From NCBI GenBank assembly GCA_033675265.1, contig JAUJYZ010000246.1, positions 15,001 through 79,000 on the forward strand: a DNA stretch of 64,000 bases, given 5' to 3'. A model generated the notes under the pieces. It searched no databases and was not told the DNA's origin. It was given only the letters and a program-made list of their open reading frames with translations. The position numbers and the translations under genes were made by a program. Of the stretch, positions 1 to 14,371 are shown one piece after another; the first letter of the stretch is position 1; every line of letters starts with the position of its first letter. The DNA is from Actinostola sp. cb2023. Its lineage: Eukaryota > Cnidaria > Anthozoa > Actiniaria > Actinostolidae.

Positions 1-3000
1 GTGTGTTGTGTGTGTTTTGTGTTGTGTGTGTTGTGTGTGTGTGTGTGTTGTTTTGTTTTGTTGTGTTGTGTGTTTTGTTGTTGTGTTGTGTGTTTTGTGT
101 TGTTGTGTTGTGTGTGTGTGTTTTGTGTTGAGTGTTTGTGTTGTGTTGTGTGTTGAGTTGTTGTGTGTGTTGTTGTTGTGTGTGTTGTGTTGTTGTTGTG
201 ATGTTGTTGTGTTTGTTGTTTGTTGTGTTGAGTGTGTGTGTTGTGTTGTGTAAGTTGTTGTTGTGTGTTGTGTTGTTGTGTTGTGTTGTGTGTGTTTTTG
301 TGTTGTGTTGTTGTGTGTTGTGTGTGTGTTTTTTGTTGTGTTGTGTTGAGTTTTGTTGTTGTTGTGTTTTGTTTGTTGTGTTGTTTTGTTGTGTTTTGTG
401 TGTTTGTGTTGTGTTGTGTGTGTGTGTTTTGTTGTGTGTTGTGTTTTGTGTGTTGTGTTGTGTTGTGTGTTGTTTTGTGTGTTTTGTGTTGTGTTGTGTT
501 GTTGTGTTTGTTGTTGTGTTGTTTTTGTGTGTGTGTTGTGTTGTGTGTGTGTGTGTTGTGTTTGTGTTTGTGTGTGTTGTTGTGTTGTTGTGTTGTGTTG
601 TGTTGTGTTGTTTTGTGTTGTTTGTTGTTGTGTGTTGTGTTGTGTTGTGTTGTGTTTTGTGTGTTGTGTGTTTTGTGTTGTTTTGTGTTTGTTGTTGTGT
701 TGTGTTGAGTACGTTGTGTTGTGTTGAGTAAGTTGTGTTTGTGTTGTTGTGTTGTTGTGTTGTGTTGAGTTTTGTTGTGTTGTGTTGAGTTTGTTTGTGT
801 GTTGTGTTGTGTTGTGTTTTTGTTTGTTTTGTTGTAAGTTGTGTTGTGTTGAGTTTGTTTGTGTGTGTGTTTGAGTGTGTAGTGTTGTGTTGTTGTGTTT
901 TGTTGTTGAGTTGTTGTTGTTGTGTTGAGTGTTTTTGTTGTTGTGTGTTGTGTTGTGTTGTGTTGTGTTGTGTGTGTTGTGTGTTGTTGTGTGTGTGTGT
1001 TGTGTGTGTTGTTGTTTGTTGTGTTGTGTTTTTGTTGTTGTGTTTGTGTTGTGTGTTGTGTGTTGTGTGTTGAGTTTGTTGTGTTGTTGTTGTGTTTTGT
1101 TGTGTTGTGTTGAGTAAGTTGTGTTGTGTTGTGTGTGTAGTGTTGTGTTGAGTGTGTAGTGTTGTGTTGTGTGTGTTTGTGTGTTGAGTAAGTTGTTTTG
1201 TGTGTTGTTGTAAGTTGTGTTGTGTTGAGTAAGTTGTGTTTGTGTTGAGTGTGTTGTGTTGTGTGTTGTGTGTGTAGTGTTGTGTTTGTGTGTGTGTGTT
1301 GTGTGTGTGTGTTTGTTGTTTGTTGTGTTGTGTTGTGTGTTGAGTGTGTTTGTGTTGTGTTGTGTACGTTGTGTTGTGTGTTGTGTGTGTGTTGTGTTGT
1401 GTGTTGAGTTTGTTGTGTTGTGTTGAGTTTTTGTTGTTGTTGTGTTGTGTGTGTGTGTTGTGTTGTGTGTTGTGTTGAGTAAGTTGTGTTGTGTGTTGTG
1501 TAAGTTGTTTGTTGTGTTGTGTGTGTTGTTGTGTTGTGTTTTGTGTGTTGTGTTGTGTTGAGTGTGTTGTGTGTTGTGTTGTGTGTTGTGTGTGTTGTGT
1601 TGTGTTGTTTGTACGTTGTGTTGTGTTGTTGTTTGTTGTGTGTGTGTTTTGTGTGTTGTGTTGTGTTGAGTGTTGTTGTGTGTGTGTTGAGTAAGTTGTG
1701 TTGTGTTGTGTTTGTGTGTGTTGTGTTTGAGTGTGTGTGTTGTGTTGTGTGTTTGAGTGTGTTGTGTTGTGTTTGTGTTGAGTGTGTTGTGTTGTGTTGA
1801 GTAAGTTGTGTTTGTGTTGAGTGTGTTGTGTTGTGTTGAGTGTGTTGTGTTGTGTTGTGTGTGTTGTGTTGTGTTGTGTGTGTGTGTTGAGTAAGTTTTG
1901 TGTTGTGTGTTGAGTGTTGTTGTGTTGTGTTGAGTAAGTTGTGTGTGTTGTGTTGAGTGTGTGTGTTGTGTGTTGTGTGTTTGTTGTGTGAGTTGTGTTG
2001 TGTTGAGTAAGTTGTGTGTGTGTGTTGTGTTGTTGTGTTGTGTTGTGTTTTGTTGTGTTGTGTTGAGTGTGTTGTGTTGTGTTGAGTGTGTTGTGTTGTT
2101 GTTGTGTGTTGTGTTGAGTGAGTTGTGTTGTGTTGAGTGTTGTTGTGTTGTGTGTTGAGTAAGTTTGTGTTGTGTTGTGTTGAGTAAGTTGTGTTGTGTT
2201 GAGTAAGTTGTGTTGTGTTGAGTACGTTGTGTTGTGTTGTGTGTGTGTGTGTTGTGTTGTGTGTTGTGTTGAGTGAGTTGTGTTGTGTGTTGAGTTTGTT
2301 GTGTTGTGTGTTGTGTTGTGTTGTGTTGAGTGTGTTGTGTTGTGTTGAGTAAGTTGTGTGTTGTGTTGAGTAAGTTGTGTGTTGTGTTGAGTAAGTCGTG
2401 TTGTGTGTTGAGTAAGTTGTGTTGTGTTGTGTTGAGTGTGTTGTGTTGTGTTGAGTAAGTTGTGTTGTGTTGAGTAAGTTGTGTTGTGTTGAGTAAGTTG
2501 TGTTGTGTTGAGTGTTTTTGTGTTGTGTTGTGTGTGTAGTGTTGTGTTGTGTGTGTGTGTGAGTGTGTAGTGTTGTGTTGTGTGTTGTGTTGTGTTGTAA
2601 GTTGTGTGTGTGTGTTGAGTAAGTTGTGTGTTGTGTTGAGTGTGTTGTGTTGTGTGTTGAGTAAGTTGTGTGTTGTGTGTTGAGTAAGTTGTGTTGTGTT
2701 GAGTACGTTTGTGTTGTGTTGTTGTGTGTAGTGTTGTGTTGTGTGTTGTGTTGAGTAAGTTGTGTTGTGTGTTGAGTAAGTTGTGTTGTGTGTTGTGTAC
2801 GTTGTGTTGTGTTGAGTAAGTTGTGTTGTGTTGAGTGTGTAGTGTTGTGTTGTGTGTTGAGTAAGTTGTGTTGTGTTGAGTACGTTGTGTTGTGTTGAGT
2901 AAGTTGTGTTGTGTTGTGTAAGTTGTGTGTTGTGTGTGTGTGAGTAAGTTGTGTTGTGTTGAATAAGTTGTGTTGTGTTGAGTAAGTTGTGTTGTGTTGA

Positions 3001-4349
3001 GTGTGTAGTGTTGTGTTGTGTGTTGAGTAAGTTGTGTTGTGTGTTGAGTAAGTTGTGTTGTGTTGAGTGCGTTGTGTTGAGTAAGTTGTTGTGTTGTGTT
3101 GAGTAAGTTGTGTTGTGTTGAGTAAGTTGTGTTGTGTTGAGTAAGTTGTGTTGTGTTGAGTAAGTTGTGTTGTGTTGAGTAAGTCGTGTTGTGTGTTGAG
3201 TAAGTTGTGTTGTGTTGTGTAAGTTGTGTTGTGTTGAGTAAGTTGTTGTGTTGTGTTGAATAAGTTGTGTGTTGTGTTAAGTTGTGTTGTGTTGAGTAAG
3301 TTTGTGTTGTGTTGAGTACGTTGTGTTGTGTTGAGTGTGTGTGTGTTGTGTTGTGTGTTGTGTTGAGTGAGTTGTGTTGTGTTGAGTAAGTTATGTTGTG
3401 TGTTGAGTAAGTTGTGTTGTGTTGAGTAAGTTGTGTTGTGTTGAGTGTGTAGTGTTGTGTTGTGTGTTGTGTTGAGTGAGTTGTGTTGTGTTGAGTAAGT
3501 TGTGTTGTGTGTTGAGTAAGTTGTGTTGTGTTGAGTAAGTTGTGTTGTGTTGAGTAAGTTGTGTTGTGTTGAGTAAGTTGTGTTGTGTTGAGTAAGTTGT
3601 GTTGTGTTTGAGTGTGTAGTGTTGTGTTGAGTGTGTGTAGTTATGTGTTGAGTGTGTAGTGTTGAGTAAGTTTGTGTTGTGTGTTGAGTAAGTTGTGTTG
3701 TGTTGAGTAAGTTGTGTTGTGTTGAGTACGTTGTGTTGTGTTGAGTGTGTAGTGTTGTGTTGAGTGTGTAGTGTTGTGTGTTGTGTTGAGTAAGTTGTGT
3801 TGTGTGTTGAGTAAGTTGTGTTGTGTTGAGTACGTTGTGTTGTGTGTTGAGTAAGTTGTGTTGTGTGTTGAGTAAGTTGTGTTGTGTTGAGTACGTTGTG
3901 TTGTGTTGAGTGTGTAGTGTTGTGTTGTGTGTTGTGTTGAGTAAGTTGTGTTGTGTGTTGAGTAAGTTGTGTTGTGTTGAGTACGTTGTGTTGTGTTGAG
4001 TAAGTTGTGTTGTGTTGAGTGTGTAGTGTTGTGTTGTGTGTTGAGTAAGTTGTGTTGTGTTGAGTACGTTGTGTTGTGTTGAGTAAGTTGTGTTGTGTTG
4101 AGTAAGTTGTGTTGTGTTGAGTAAGTTGTGTTGTGTTGAGTAAGTTGTGTTGTGTTGAGTAAGTTGTGTTGTGTTGAGTGTGTAGTGTTGTGTTGTGTGT
4201 TGAGTAAGTTGTGTTGTGTGTTGAGTAAGTTGTGTTGTGTTGAGTGCGTTGTGTTGAGTAAGTTGTGTTGTGTTGAGTAAGTTGTGTTGTGTTGAGTAAG
4301 TTGTGTTGTGTTGAGTAAGTTGTGTTGTGTTGAGTAAGTTGTGTTGTGA
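1..4349. repeat. G/T-only satellite, 19-bp core unit
   Basis: About 4.3 kb in which the plus strand is almost only G and T, with A only in short GAGTAAG or TAGTG words and C almost absent. Near the right end it resolves into a 19-bp unit, GTTGTGTTGTGTTGAGTAA, repeated nearly perfectly. Towards position 1 the unit decays into irregular TTGTG/TGTTG runs. Long open frames on both strands here (Cys/Val/Leu-rich on plus, Thr/Gln/His/Asn-rich on minus) are translation artefacts. It lies beyond the last visible CNDP2 exon, so it is probably intronic. The irregular left part could be partly long-read error. Confidence 0.95.
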
Positions 4350-4402
4350 TGCAATGCAATGCACATGAAGAGAAGGTAATCTAGTTTATGCTTTGCACTT
4401 AC

Positions 4403-7400
4403 TTCATGTCGTTAGGACTTCCACTTTCAGCATGCTTCTTGTTCAAATAATCAACCACAAGATTTTCAATCTCTTTCGGATTTTGATTTGGAACAAGACG
4501 CACAGAAAACTTGCCAATGACCTGAAAAGCACCAAAAACAGAACACTTTAGATGAAGACTTTAACTTCAGTTAACGACGAACAGTGTGACACTTTATGTA
4601 CAAGTTAGAATAATATTTTGAATTTATAAATTATCAATTTATCAATTTGTTAAATTTTCCAACAACTTCGTGGAACTTTCAGTTAGCGTCAGTATCAAGA
4701 ACTTTCAATCCGCCAGGGTTCTCATCAGGATGGAAGTGCCGGTTTGCCTTTGGTGTTTTGTGTTATATCAACACTTATAATATTCATTAATAATTCATTA
4801 GGCAGCTGTCCAATCTGTGCTCAGCATTCTGGTCACGTGGCTACCTTGTAACTCCCATACAATTTCCAAGAAACTAAAAGCACGGAGAGGGTTTGAATAG
4901 TTGGCAGGGAATAGGTGGGGTTGATTAATTACTGCAATTGTTCATAAGTATGATACAGAATAGTAATAAAGCTTATTAGTATTCTGTATCTGATACAGAA
5001 TACTAATAGACCTTATTAGTATTCTGTATCAGATACAGAATACTAATAAGCTCTATAAGTATTCTGTATCGATCAATGCATTATATGAGAGGAACAATAC
5101 ATTATCCTAAAAGCTAATTAAGAAAAATCAGTACACGTTAGATTTTGTTCCGCAGTTTCTTTAATGTAACTCCCTTCATTGGAGCTTAGCACCTTCACAG
5201 TTTTTAGCTTACTTACTAATGATACAATCATTGGATTTCTAGCTTTGTGCGGCAATACTTTCACAATCTCAAATAAATTATAACAAACTTTGAAAGACAC
5301 GAGATTACTTCAAAATACTTCGCACAGTTCTCGCTAAATATTGCGTTACTTGCTACGTTATTCTTTTCAAGAACCTCGAATTAGAAGATGGTAAAGTAAT
5401 GTTAGTCGAACTAGAACTTCATACGGAATTTATGTGTCAAAAGAAAGTCAATAGACTCTTTCCTTGCTACCTTGTTTTTACGAGATATCTGCCAGACTTC
5501 AGAAATCCGTCGTTACACTCCACTTCGGTGCTATGGGCACATTCCCTCAACAACTGACTCTCTTGTGATGCACTTTTGGCAGTTTACGAAAATTGTCAGC
5601 CATCGTCTCAAATGCCCGTCTTAGCTCTATGACCTTCTGTGAGAACTGTTCTTGATTTGATTGAAAAGAATCAAAACTCCGTTCGCATTCATAATTAAAG
5701 CGCCCTTTGAAAACCAAACAAAATTGTAAATGATATTCTAAATGAAAAAGCATTCATATTACATATTTGCCGTATTTGTTCTTTGTATATGTCTTAATGA
5801 GCAATCAACTCTATTCAAAAACTATCAAGTATGAAAAGGAATAAAACATTTATTAAACAATCGACATCTTAACTAAGCTATAATGCGAAACTGCCTTCAT
5901 TGTTTGGCTAGTGCGGTCAAGCAATCGGAATGAGAATTGAATGCTAAAAGAACAGTTATTTAATTATTTTCATCTCAATCAGATATTGACTACAATTCTG
6001 GTTGAAACGCCTAGCTGGTTCAAACAATGATTAAACAATATCATAAGTAATTTACAATATTCGTGACAATGTTGTATCTTATTTACAATCTCTCGCCTTC
6101 GGCTCGAGATTGTAAATAAGATACAACATTGCCACTCATATTGACTGGGAGCAGTGAGCTGGTGCTCAAAAGCGTCACAAAATGATTTGTTTTGAAAATA
6201 CAAAATATGCAATTTCGTTTATGTAAAATTGTAGACAATAACGAAGAACATCAGAATCGATATTTTTCATTTATTATTAATAAAATAACATCCATTATCC
6301 TGGCCATCAATGGAATAATCCGCGTGTGGTCTGGTAACGAGTCTAAACACATCTTATTCTATTTGTGAAAAACTGCAATAAATTTTAGCATGATCATAAA
6401 ATATTAGTGTTAAATACGAGAATTAAGGTAATTCCCTTGTTTTGCATTGCGTACGCTCAATTGCGCACGATTCTGAAGCTCGCGCGAGCTTGCGCACATT
6501 GGAGACCATTGGAAATCGTTAAATATTTCAAGTGTAACTGACGTTTTTTCAAAATAAATTGAAAACGAGAATGGTGGCCCCCATTTTTTTGAGTTCTTTA
6601 ATAATCGGTGCTGCGTATTATATATCGAAATATGAAGGAACGTTTATTGGATAAATTTTCAAACAATTAGATGAGAATAGTTAAAGCGTACGATTTCTGG
6701 ACGCACATACTTGCATGTTTCGTTAATATTTCAACAATCGTAGTCATTCAATTATTTTGATTGATTTAGTAGAAGTAAACTTAGAATTATATGTAATCTA
6801 TGTTGTAAGGAAGTTCTTTGGACCGAGAAAAAAGGTTTTTCATTACAACTTCCGGTTGCTACCACATTTCTATACACCTATAAATTGATATATTTGAAGA
6901 GCATCTAGCGCGAAAACGAGAATGGTGACCCCCTCTTTTTATTGCAGTTTTTAAATATCCATTACATAATTAATGTCCATGCAAAGTTTCAGAACAAAGT
7001 TATTGGCAAAACTTATTTTAAGGAATTATAAAGAGCCGAAAAGGTTTTGCGTGACTACGTGTTGTATTATGCAAATCATTGGCCTTTGTGTCGACAAAAA
7101 ATTCAGGAAACTTCCTAGGGTAACAGAAAAATAAAATTAACCAGTGTAAGATATTTTTTACCGCCATGCTATTATATGCTGAATGGACAACTTGCTCCCA
7201 AAGATCTGTTGAAATCCTGATTGAAGTACTGGCATTAAAGCGCGAAATTTGAAAGACAAATGATGTTTTGATTGTATTTTTTTGTCTGTCGACAGATGCA
7301 TTCAGTCAACTTTGATGTTATATAATTACTGAAGTATAAGTCCGATTTTAAACAGAGGAACGCCAAATTGTTAAGAAATTAATGGACTTTATATTTTTCT

Positions 7401-10400
7401 GTATAGTTTCTGATTTTCTATCTGGGTTTGAATTTTTTTTCGTCAAAACATATATTTATGTAGAAAATCGGAACAAAAGGGGACACCTAATCTTTCATTG
7501 AAAACTTCCGCAATAATCTACAAACCAAAACGTCTTTAAGGAATTGACACTAAATATGTTTTTCTCTCATATCTCTACTTATTCTAGCAGCAGCACATTT
7601 TTATTCGACTCTATTATAAAGACGAAATTCAGTGAGACAGCCGTGTACAGCTCTAAATATGTGACGGGGGACATGCTAATTTCATACAGTCCTTCCTAAT
7701 TGCATATCCAGATTTCCTTCTAAATACAGTTTTATAGTTTTGTTTTTGCTTACTAAGCGATAATTTTATCATTTCTTGTCAAAATTGTGCTGAAATAATT
7801 GTCATTTCTCTACCCGATTACAGTAAGATCATCATGACAATTCAAACGTTCCACATAAGTTGACTTTGAGCACCAGCTCACTGCTCCCAGTCATTGTAAA
7901 TAATACAAGTAGATTTGCATAGGTATGTGAGTCTAAATTTTAAATAGGAATGTAGTCTTTGGGGACTTGGTGTGTCACGCTTGCCATAATAATATTAGAA
8001 TAATATTAGAGTAGATCCACTCTCACAGCCACTGTCTACACCTCTTAATTTATTTATACTAATATTATTATAAGGACAACAAACCAGCCAGTACCTTACG
8101 AGGAATGACTGTCTTCGCACCAGGCTCATAAAATGCTCCTTCAATTCCTAAGAGAAATTATCATGACAACAGATTGTAAACATTATTACTATAATTATAC
8201 AGACAGTATGATCTTGATTTCAAGTGTACGTTTCATTATGTGAAGTGAGAAGTGATCAAGTTGTTGTGCTACTAAAAGCTGCAACATACTTGTATACCAG
8301 TATTGATCAGTGTTTTCAAAACAAGCTGTCAGTAATGTCACATCTAATGTAACCTGAGTATCAGGCTCTTAGTAGGGAAGGGGAACTGTCTTACCTCTTC
8401 TTCCCTCATCTCCTCCCGAGTCATCCTCCCCCTCCCCTCCCCAATAGGACCTCAGATACTCAGGTTACAGCTAATGCACAGCCTACAACTATCCACTCCA
8501 TTCCTTGCAGCCAACTTCAACCAGTGAATAATTACTTACTACCACTAGCAATAACTACAGTAAGGGTAAAGAAACACCAGGGATGGTTAGTGTTACCATG
8601 ACTACCACTAGCAATAACTACAGTAAGGGTAAAGAAACACCAGGGATGGTTAGTGTTACCATGACTACCACTAACAATAACTACAGTAAGGGTAAAGAAA
8701 CACCAGGGATGGTTAGTGTTACCATGACTACCACTAGCAGTAACTACAGTAAGGGTAAAGAATCACCAAGGATGGTTAGTGTTACCATGACTACCACTAG
8801 CAATAACTACAGTAAGGGTAAAGAATCACCAAGGATGGTTAGTGTTACCATGACTACCACTAACTACAGTAAGGGTAAAGAATCACCAAGGATGGTTAGT
8901 GTTACCATGACTACCACTAACTACAGTAAGGGTAAAGAATCACCAAGGATGGTTAGTGTTACCATGACTACCACTAGCAGTAACTACAGTAGGGGTAAAG
9001 AAACACCAGGGATGGTTAGTGTTACCATGACTACCACTAACAATAACTACAGTAAGGGTAAAGAAACACCAGGGATGGTGAGTGTTACCATGACTACCAC
9101 TAACAATAACTACAGTAAGGGTAAAGAAACACCAGGGATGGTGAGTGTTACCATGACTACCACTAGCAATATAACTACTGTAAGGGTAAAGAAACACCAG
9201 GGATGGTTAGTGTTACCATGACTACCACTAGCAATAACTACAGTAAGGGTAAATAAACACCAGGGATGGTGAGTGTTACCATGACTACCACTAACAATAA
9301 CTACAGTAAGGGTAAAGAAACACCAGGGATGGTGAGTGTTACCATGACTACCACTAGCAATAACTACAGTAAGGGTAAAGAAACACCAGGGATGGTGAGT
9401 GTTACCATGACTACCACTAGCAATATAACTACAGTAAGGGTAAAGAAACACCAGGGATGGTTAGTGTTACCATGACTACCACTAGCAATAACTACAGTAA
9501 GGGTAAAGAAACACCAGGGATGGTTAGTGTTACCATGACTACCACTAGCAATAACTACAGTAAGGGTAAATTTGGAGTCAAGAAATTTAGAATAAAACAA
9601 AATAACAAGTATTATCATTCGACTCATTTCTATCCGCAGTTCTGATTGGCTGAAAGACCTGCAAATAACTGCGTACAAATAACGGTCTGAGCATGCGCAG
9701 TGAAGATTAAGCAATGTCCGCTGCAAATAACGGTCTGAGCATGCGCACTTAATTGATCATTCACAGTGTAAACATGGCAGCTCGTTTTACAATATTCTTT
9801 CTTGATGTTTATATATTGATAGAAATGAGTCGAATGATAAAACAATTATTGAACTCAGTTATCGCAAAATATCGTGATTTGTCAGTGTCTCGCAGATTAA
9901 TTATTTGCCTCTGCCTTCGGCATCGGCAAATAATTAATCTGCTCGCCACTGACAAATCACGATATTTTGCTCAACCTTGTCCAATAATTGCTTATTATTG
10001 TGTGACATACCATGGATGGACAGTGATGGGTAACGCCATCTGTGCATAAGAAGATCAGGCTTGTTGTCATGTAATAATTTATTGTGGCCTATGTCTGCGC
10101 GGTAATCTTCCTGTTAGAAAACAATAATAATTTAGACAGAACTAGACGCTCTACTAACGTGAAGTCGGGCTTCTAACTATCTTAGTGAGATCAAAACAGT
10201 GTTTGGTCGCTCGTTGCGTGACTCGGTAGAACATGCTTTCCTTGCAATTTACTGCGAATTCACAAACTCAGCAAATCATGACATAAATGTGACCAACAAC
10301 ATGGAAACAAGACAGTCATAAAAATATACAATCATCATCATGATGGTAACCAATGTACTTACCATATCAAAGTCAATGTCGTCATACAAGGCCTTTTCTT

Positions 10401-10910
10401 TCGCTGTTAGTTCAGCTACTGAATCATAGACACCAGGAACAAGGATTTTACCTTTGACATCAACTAGAGTACTTAGAAGACCAACAAGATCTCTCATAGC
10501 TTCATGGCTGAAACATGCAATTACATGAAGGGTGTTATGGAAATGATATACAACATAGTGCTCCTTATAGACCCCGCTCAGCAAATGCAAAGGAGATATG
10601 TTTCATCCAGGTATGTCCTCAGCTACTATTAACTAGTGCATTAGGCTACAAAAGGAGGCAGCATGGTCGAGTGGTCAGAGCGTCGGTCTCGGAATCCGGT
10701 GACCCCGAGTTCGAGTCCCGCTCTGTCCACTAGCTGCGACTGTATTTGTTCTGGGCAATCCCTAGTTCAAATTCAGTTTCTCGACCATGCTTGTAAATAG
10801 CCAACTGGTTCGCCTCCTTGCCAGTTGGGTTTCTTAAAAAATATTTATTTCATTTCAGGAGGACCAGATTGGAAAAAAACATAGCTTTATCTCAGTGTTA
10901 CATCCTCATT

Positions 10911-10941
<31 letters not shown>

Positions 10942-13900
10942 AGTGTATGGAGTCGTAATTGGTCAATACTCCACCCCCTACACCCCCATAATCCATACAG
11001 TTATAACGATTGCACAGGAGGGTAAACACAACGGTGTGAGGGCCAAAGGAAACCTTGTACAATGTAGGGGGAACAATACAGTCATGTACTTACACTGAGC
11101 CACCAAACACTCCAGAATGCAAATCTTTTGAAGCACATGCCACCTCTAAAGAGAAATAGCAAATTCCTCTGAAGAAATAGAATGAGAAATAGAATGAGAA
11201 ATAGAATGAGAAATGGAATGAGAAATGGAATGAGAAATGGAATGAGAAATGGAATGAGAAATGGAATGAGAAATGGAATGAGAAATGGAAATGAGAAATG
11301 GAATGAGAAATGGAATGAGAAATGGAATGAGAAATAGAATGAGAAATGGAATGAGAAATGGAATGAGAAATGGAATGAGAAATAGAATGAGAAATGGAAT
11401 GAGAAATGGAATGAGAAATGGAATGAGAAATGGAATGAGAAATGGAATGAGAAATGGAATGAGAAATGGAATGAGAAATGGAATGAGAAATGGAATGAAA
11501 TAGAATGAGAAATGGAATGAGAAATAGAATGAGAAATGGAATGAGAAATGGAATGAGAAATGGAATGAGAAATGGAATGAGAAATGGAATGAGAAATTGA
11601 ATTGGAATGCAATCAATCTTTATAGCTTATCAAATTATTATTCAAAAAGTGAGCCCTTTTCGTGTGATATATGGCCCATATATAATATATATATATAATA
11701 TGGTAATTAAAATGTCCAACCTTAAGCCATAGGTTATACAAGGTGTTTCTTTTCCAAGCCAATAGTTGTCTGATATACATACATAGTCTACAGACTAAGA
11801 ACAACGTAGGATAGAATAGCATGGATGAGAAGATAAGATGTAGGGGTTCAAATTCAAATTAGAGGAAAGTCACTTAATCAATAGACCTCTTTAGCTTTGT
11901 ATGTAAATTGCTCATTTCAAACCATGTGATGTAAACATGGTGTTCTCTGGAGAATTAGTCCTTTCAATATGAACGAATAAATTTCAGAAATATAAAGGAA
12001 CAATTCTCCAGAGAATATCATGTTTACATCACATATGGTTTGAAATGGGCAATTTGCATACAAGCTAAAGTAAAAGAGGTCTATTAAGATTAAAGGCCCC
12101 TCAGAATTGATTGATCTGCATGACACATAGACCGAATAATGCAATAATGGCGTCCAATTTCAATTGCCATTGTTCTGGATTGACTAGCCTCATGTTCATG
12201 TTGAAGCACAAAAGCTTTTTTTCCTGAATGAGAGGCTAGTCAGTCCAGAACAATGGCAATTGAAATTGGACGCCATTATTGCATTCGGTCTATAGCTATC
12301 ATATTCAATATTAGAATATAGTCACACTCACTCGACCAATCAGCGCCTAGCATTTGCGTGCTCTATATCTCATAAAGTAACTAATAGGGCTTTAACAATG
12401 GACTCATTAGTATTCTCTATATAGAGAATACTAATAAGCTTTTTGTTTTCTTTTGTTACAAATCTTATTAGTATTCTCTATATAGAGAATACTAATGACT
12501 ATATAGTTTAGTGACTCACTAGTAACATCTGCTAAACTTTATTCAAAAATATTCTAATACAATCTTCACTATAATTCATTAAATAATAAGAAATGGACAG
12601 TTTTTGTATTCGTAGCAGAGTTATACATGAGTAGTGATACAAAAATATAGTCATAAATAGATACGAAACTTACTATTCAAAACGAAATCGCAAACATGTT
12701 GCGCCATGTTCTACGACAAGTGTAGTGGTGCTAGAACCAGTGGCATTATTAGTTTCTTCTTGACGTCCTTCCTCTGAAATCTTTATTCTCTTACTCTCCT
12801 TTTCGGTGGGTTGCGTTGGTTGGAGTGCGTCAGAAACTGCCTTGACCATTGTGTTGCTTGGCCTTTTGTAGGAGCGCACAGCTGAACTGCGATGGCCTGT
12901 ACGTGACATTATAGTTTGCTCGTCAAATTCTCCTTCATACAACGTCGTGGCACATGTTACCTTTCCAGAATGATTAGTGAATCGCCTTCCATCTGTGTTA
13001 ATGTTGGCCCTCGAACACATGGACCGTATATATTTCGATAATGTGTTAATTCCCACAGGTTGAAGACCGAATCGGATGTCTCCCAGTTCTTTGTTAGGCA
13101 AAGGCTTTCTATAAAATCTTCCAGCTTTAGGGATACATTTAATATACTCTTTAAAAAGATTGACTACACATCGGGGGTTTCCTGGCTGACATATTGCTTG
13201 ATGGCTTTCACATCTACTTTACGCTGTTGAAGTCCACCTTGAACATTTTTAGACACTCGCCCGGTAAAACAAATGAACTCTCCTTCGTTATCTGACCCAA
13301 TCTCATATTGTTCGACCACCAAGTTGACATGTTCGTTCATTGCACGAAAGCCAAATATCTTGCAATTATAGAAAAATACTCCATAACTCAATGACAGTGA
13401 AGAAGATAGGCCAATAGATCCTGAACTCCACAATATGTTTTCGTCATCACTTGTTATTGGGTCAGCTGACTTTTTCTTGGTTCCAATGCCACTAGCTGTC
13501 ATTTCTTTCATTCGAGAGTCCAATGCATTTTGAAATGACTGGAAATCTGGGTCCCCTTTAACAAGAATATTCAGGTCACACCGTTTCAAATTATCCCTGA
13601 AATACCTGAGTAGACCACATGTAATCATGTACAACGAGTTGGCAGGGTAAGGTGTGCCATCTGCTTTGTTGATTTCTAATATAAATCTTGTCAACCAGTA
13701 ATTTATTTCCTTGGCTGAGGAATTTTTCAGCTCTGCAATTGGGACGCAAGGGTATTCTTCATCCAAAGTGTCCAACTGTTTATTTCGATAGTTCGCCCAA
13801 ATACTCCATATGTTAAAAGCCCACATGGTACTTTGTTGTGTCTTCTTGGGAATCCTATCTTTCTCCCTTTTTTCAATTTCTATCGTTGTTACCGGTTTCA

Positions 13901-14333
13901 CAAATCTTTCAGCTTCTTCATTTCCAATGAAATAATCGTTCATGTCTAGTGTTTCCGCTTGTAAAAGATCGTCACAAGCCAAAATGGCCTCGAGCTCATC
14001 GAAGTCTGTGAGCTCATTCATCGTCGAACTCACACACAAACAACTTGGCATAGCAGAGCGTATTTGCATTTCACTATGCAATCAGTATTCCTTTGGGAAA
14101 GCAACAAACATGCAGCCAAAGAATGCTCTCGTGAGTATGACTATATTCTAAAACGGTTAGAGAATAAACACTCGTGCTTTATGGAATTTAAAGCTCCTCG
14201 CATTGATAGAAGGGCCACTCGGCGCTACGCGCCTCGTGGCCTTCTATCTGCTGCTCGGAGCTCTAAATTCCATAAAGCACTCGCGTTTATTCTCTAACCC
14301 TTACTTAGGACAAACACAATTTTAATACTATTA

Positions 14334-14371
<38 letters not shown>

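Noticed and set aside
8..2158. Long Cys/Val/Leu-rich plus-strand frames
   Set aside because: They come from G/T-only satellite with few possible stop codons. No domain, splice signal or start context.
3391..4366. Thr/Gln/His/Asn-rich minus-strand frames
   Set aside because: Reverse reading of the same 19-bp satellite.
8583..9645. Frame with repeated [20 protein letters not shown]
   Set aside because: 63-bp minisatellite in a CNDP2 intron; open on both strands because of the unit length.
10656..10735. Functional tRNA gene
   Set aside because: A- and B-boxes are present, but the tRNA-like part continues into a SINE body with a TTA tail, and the stems are not well paired.
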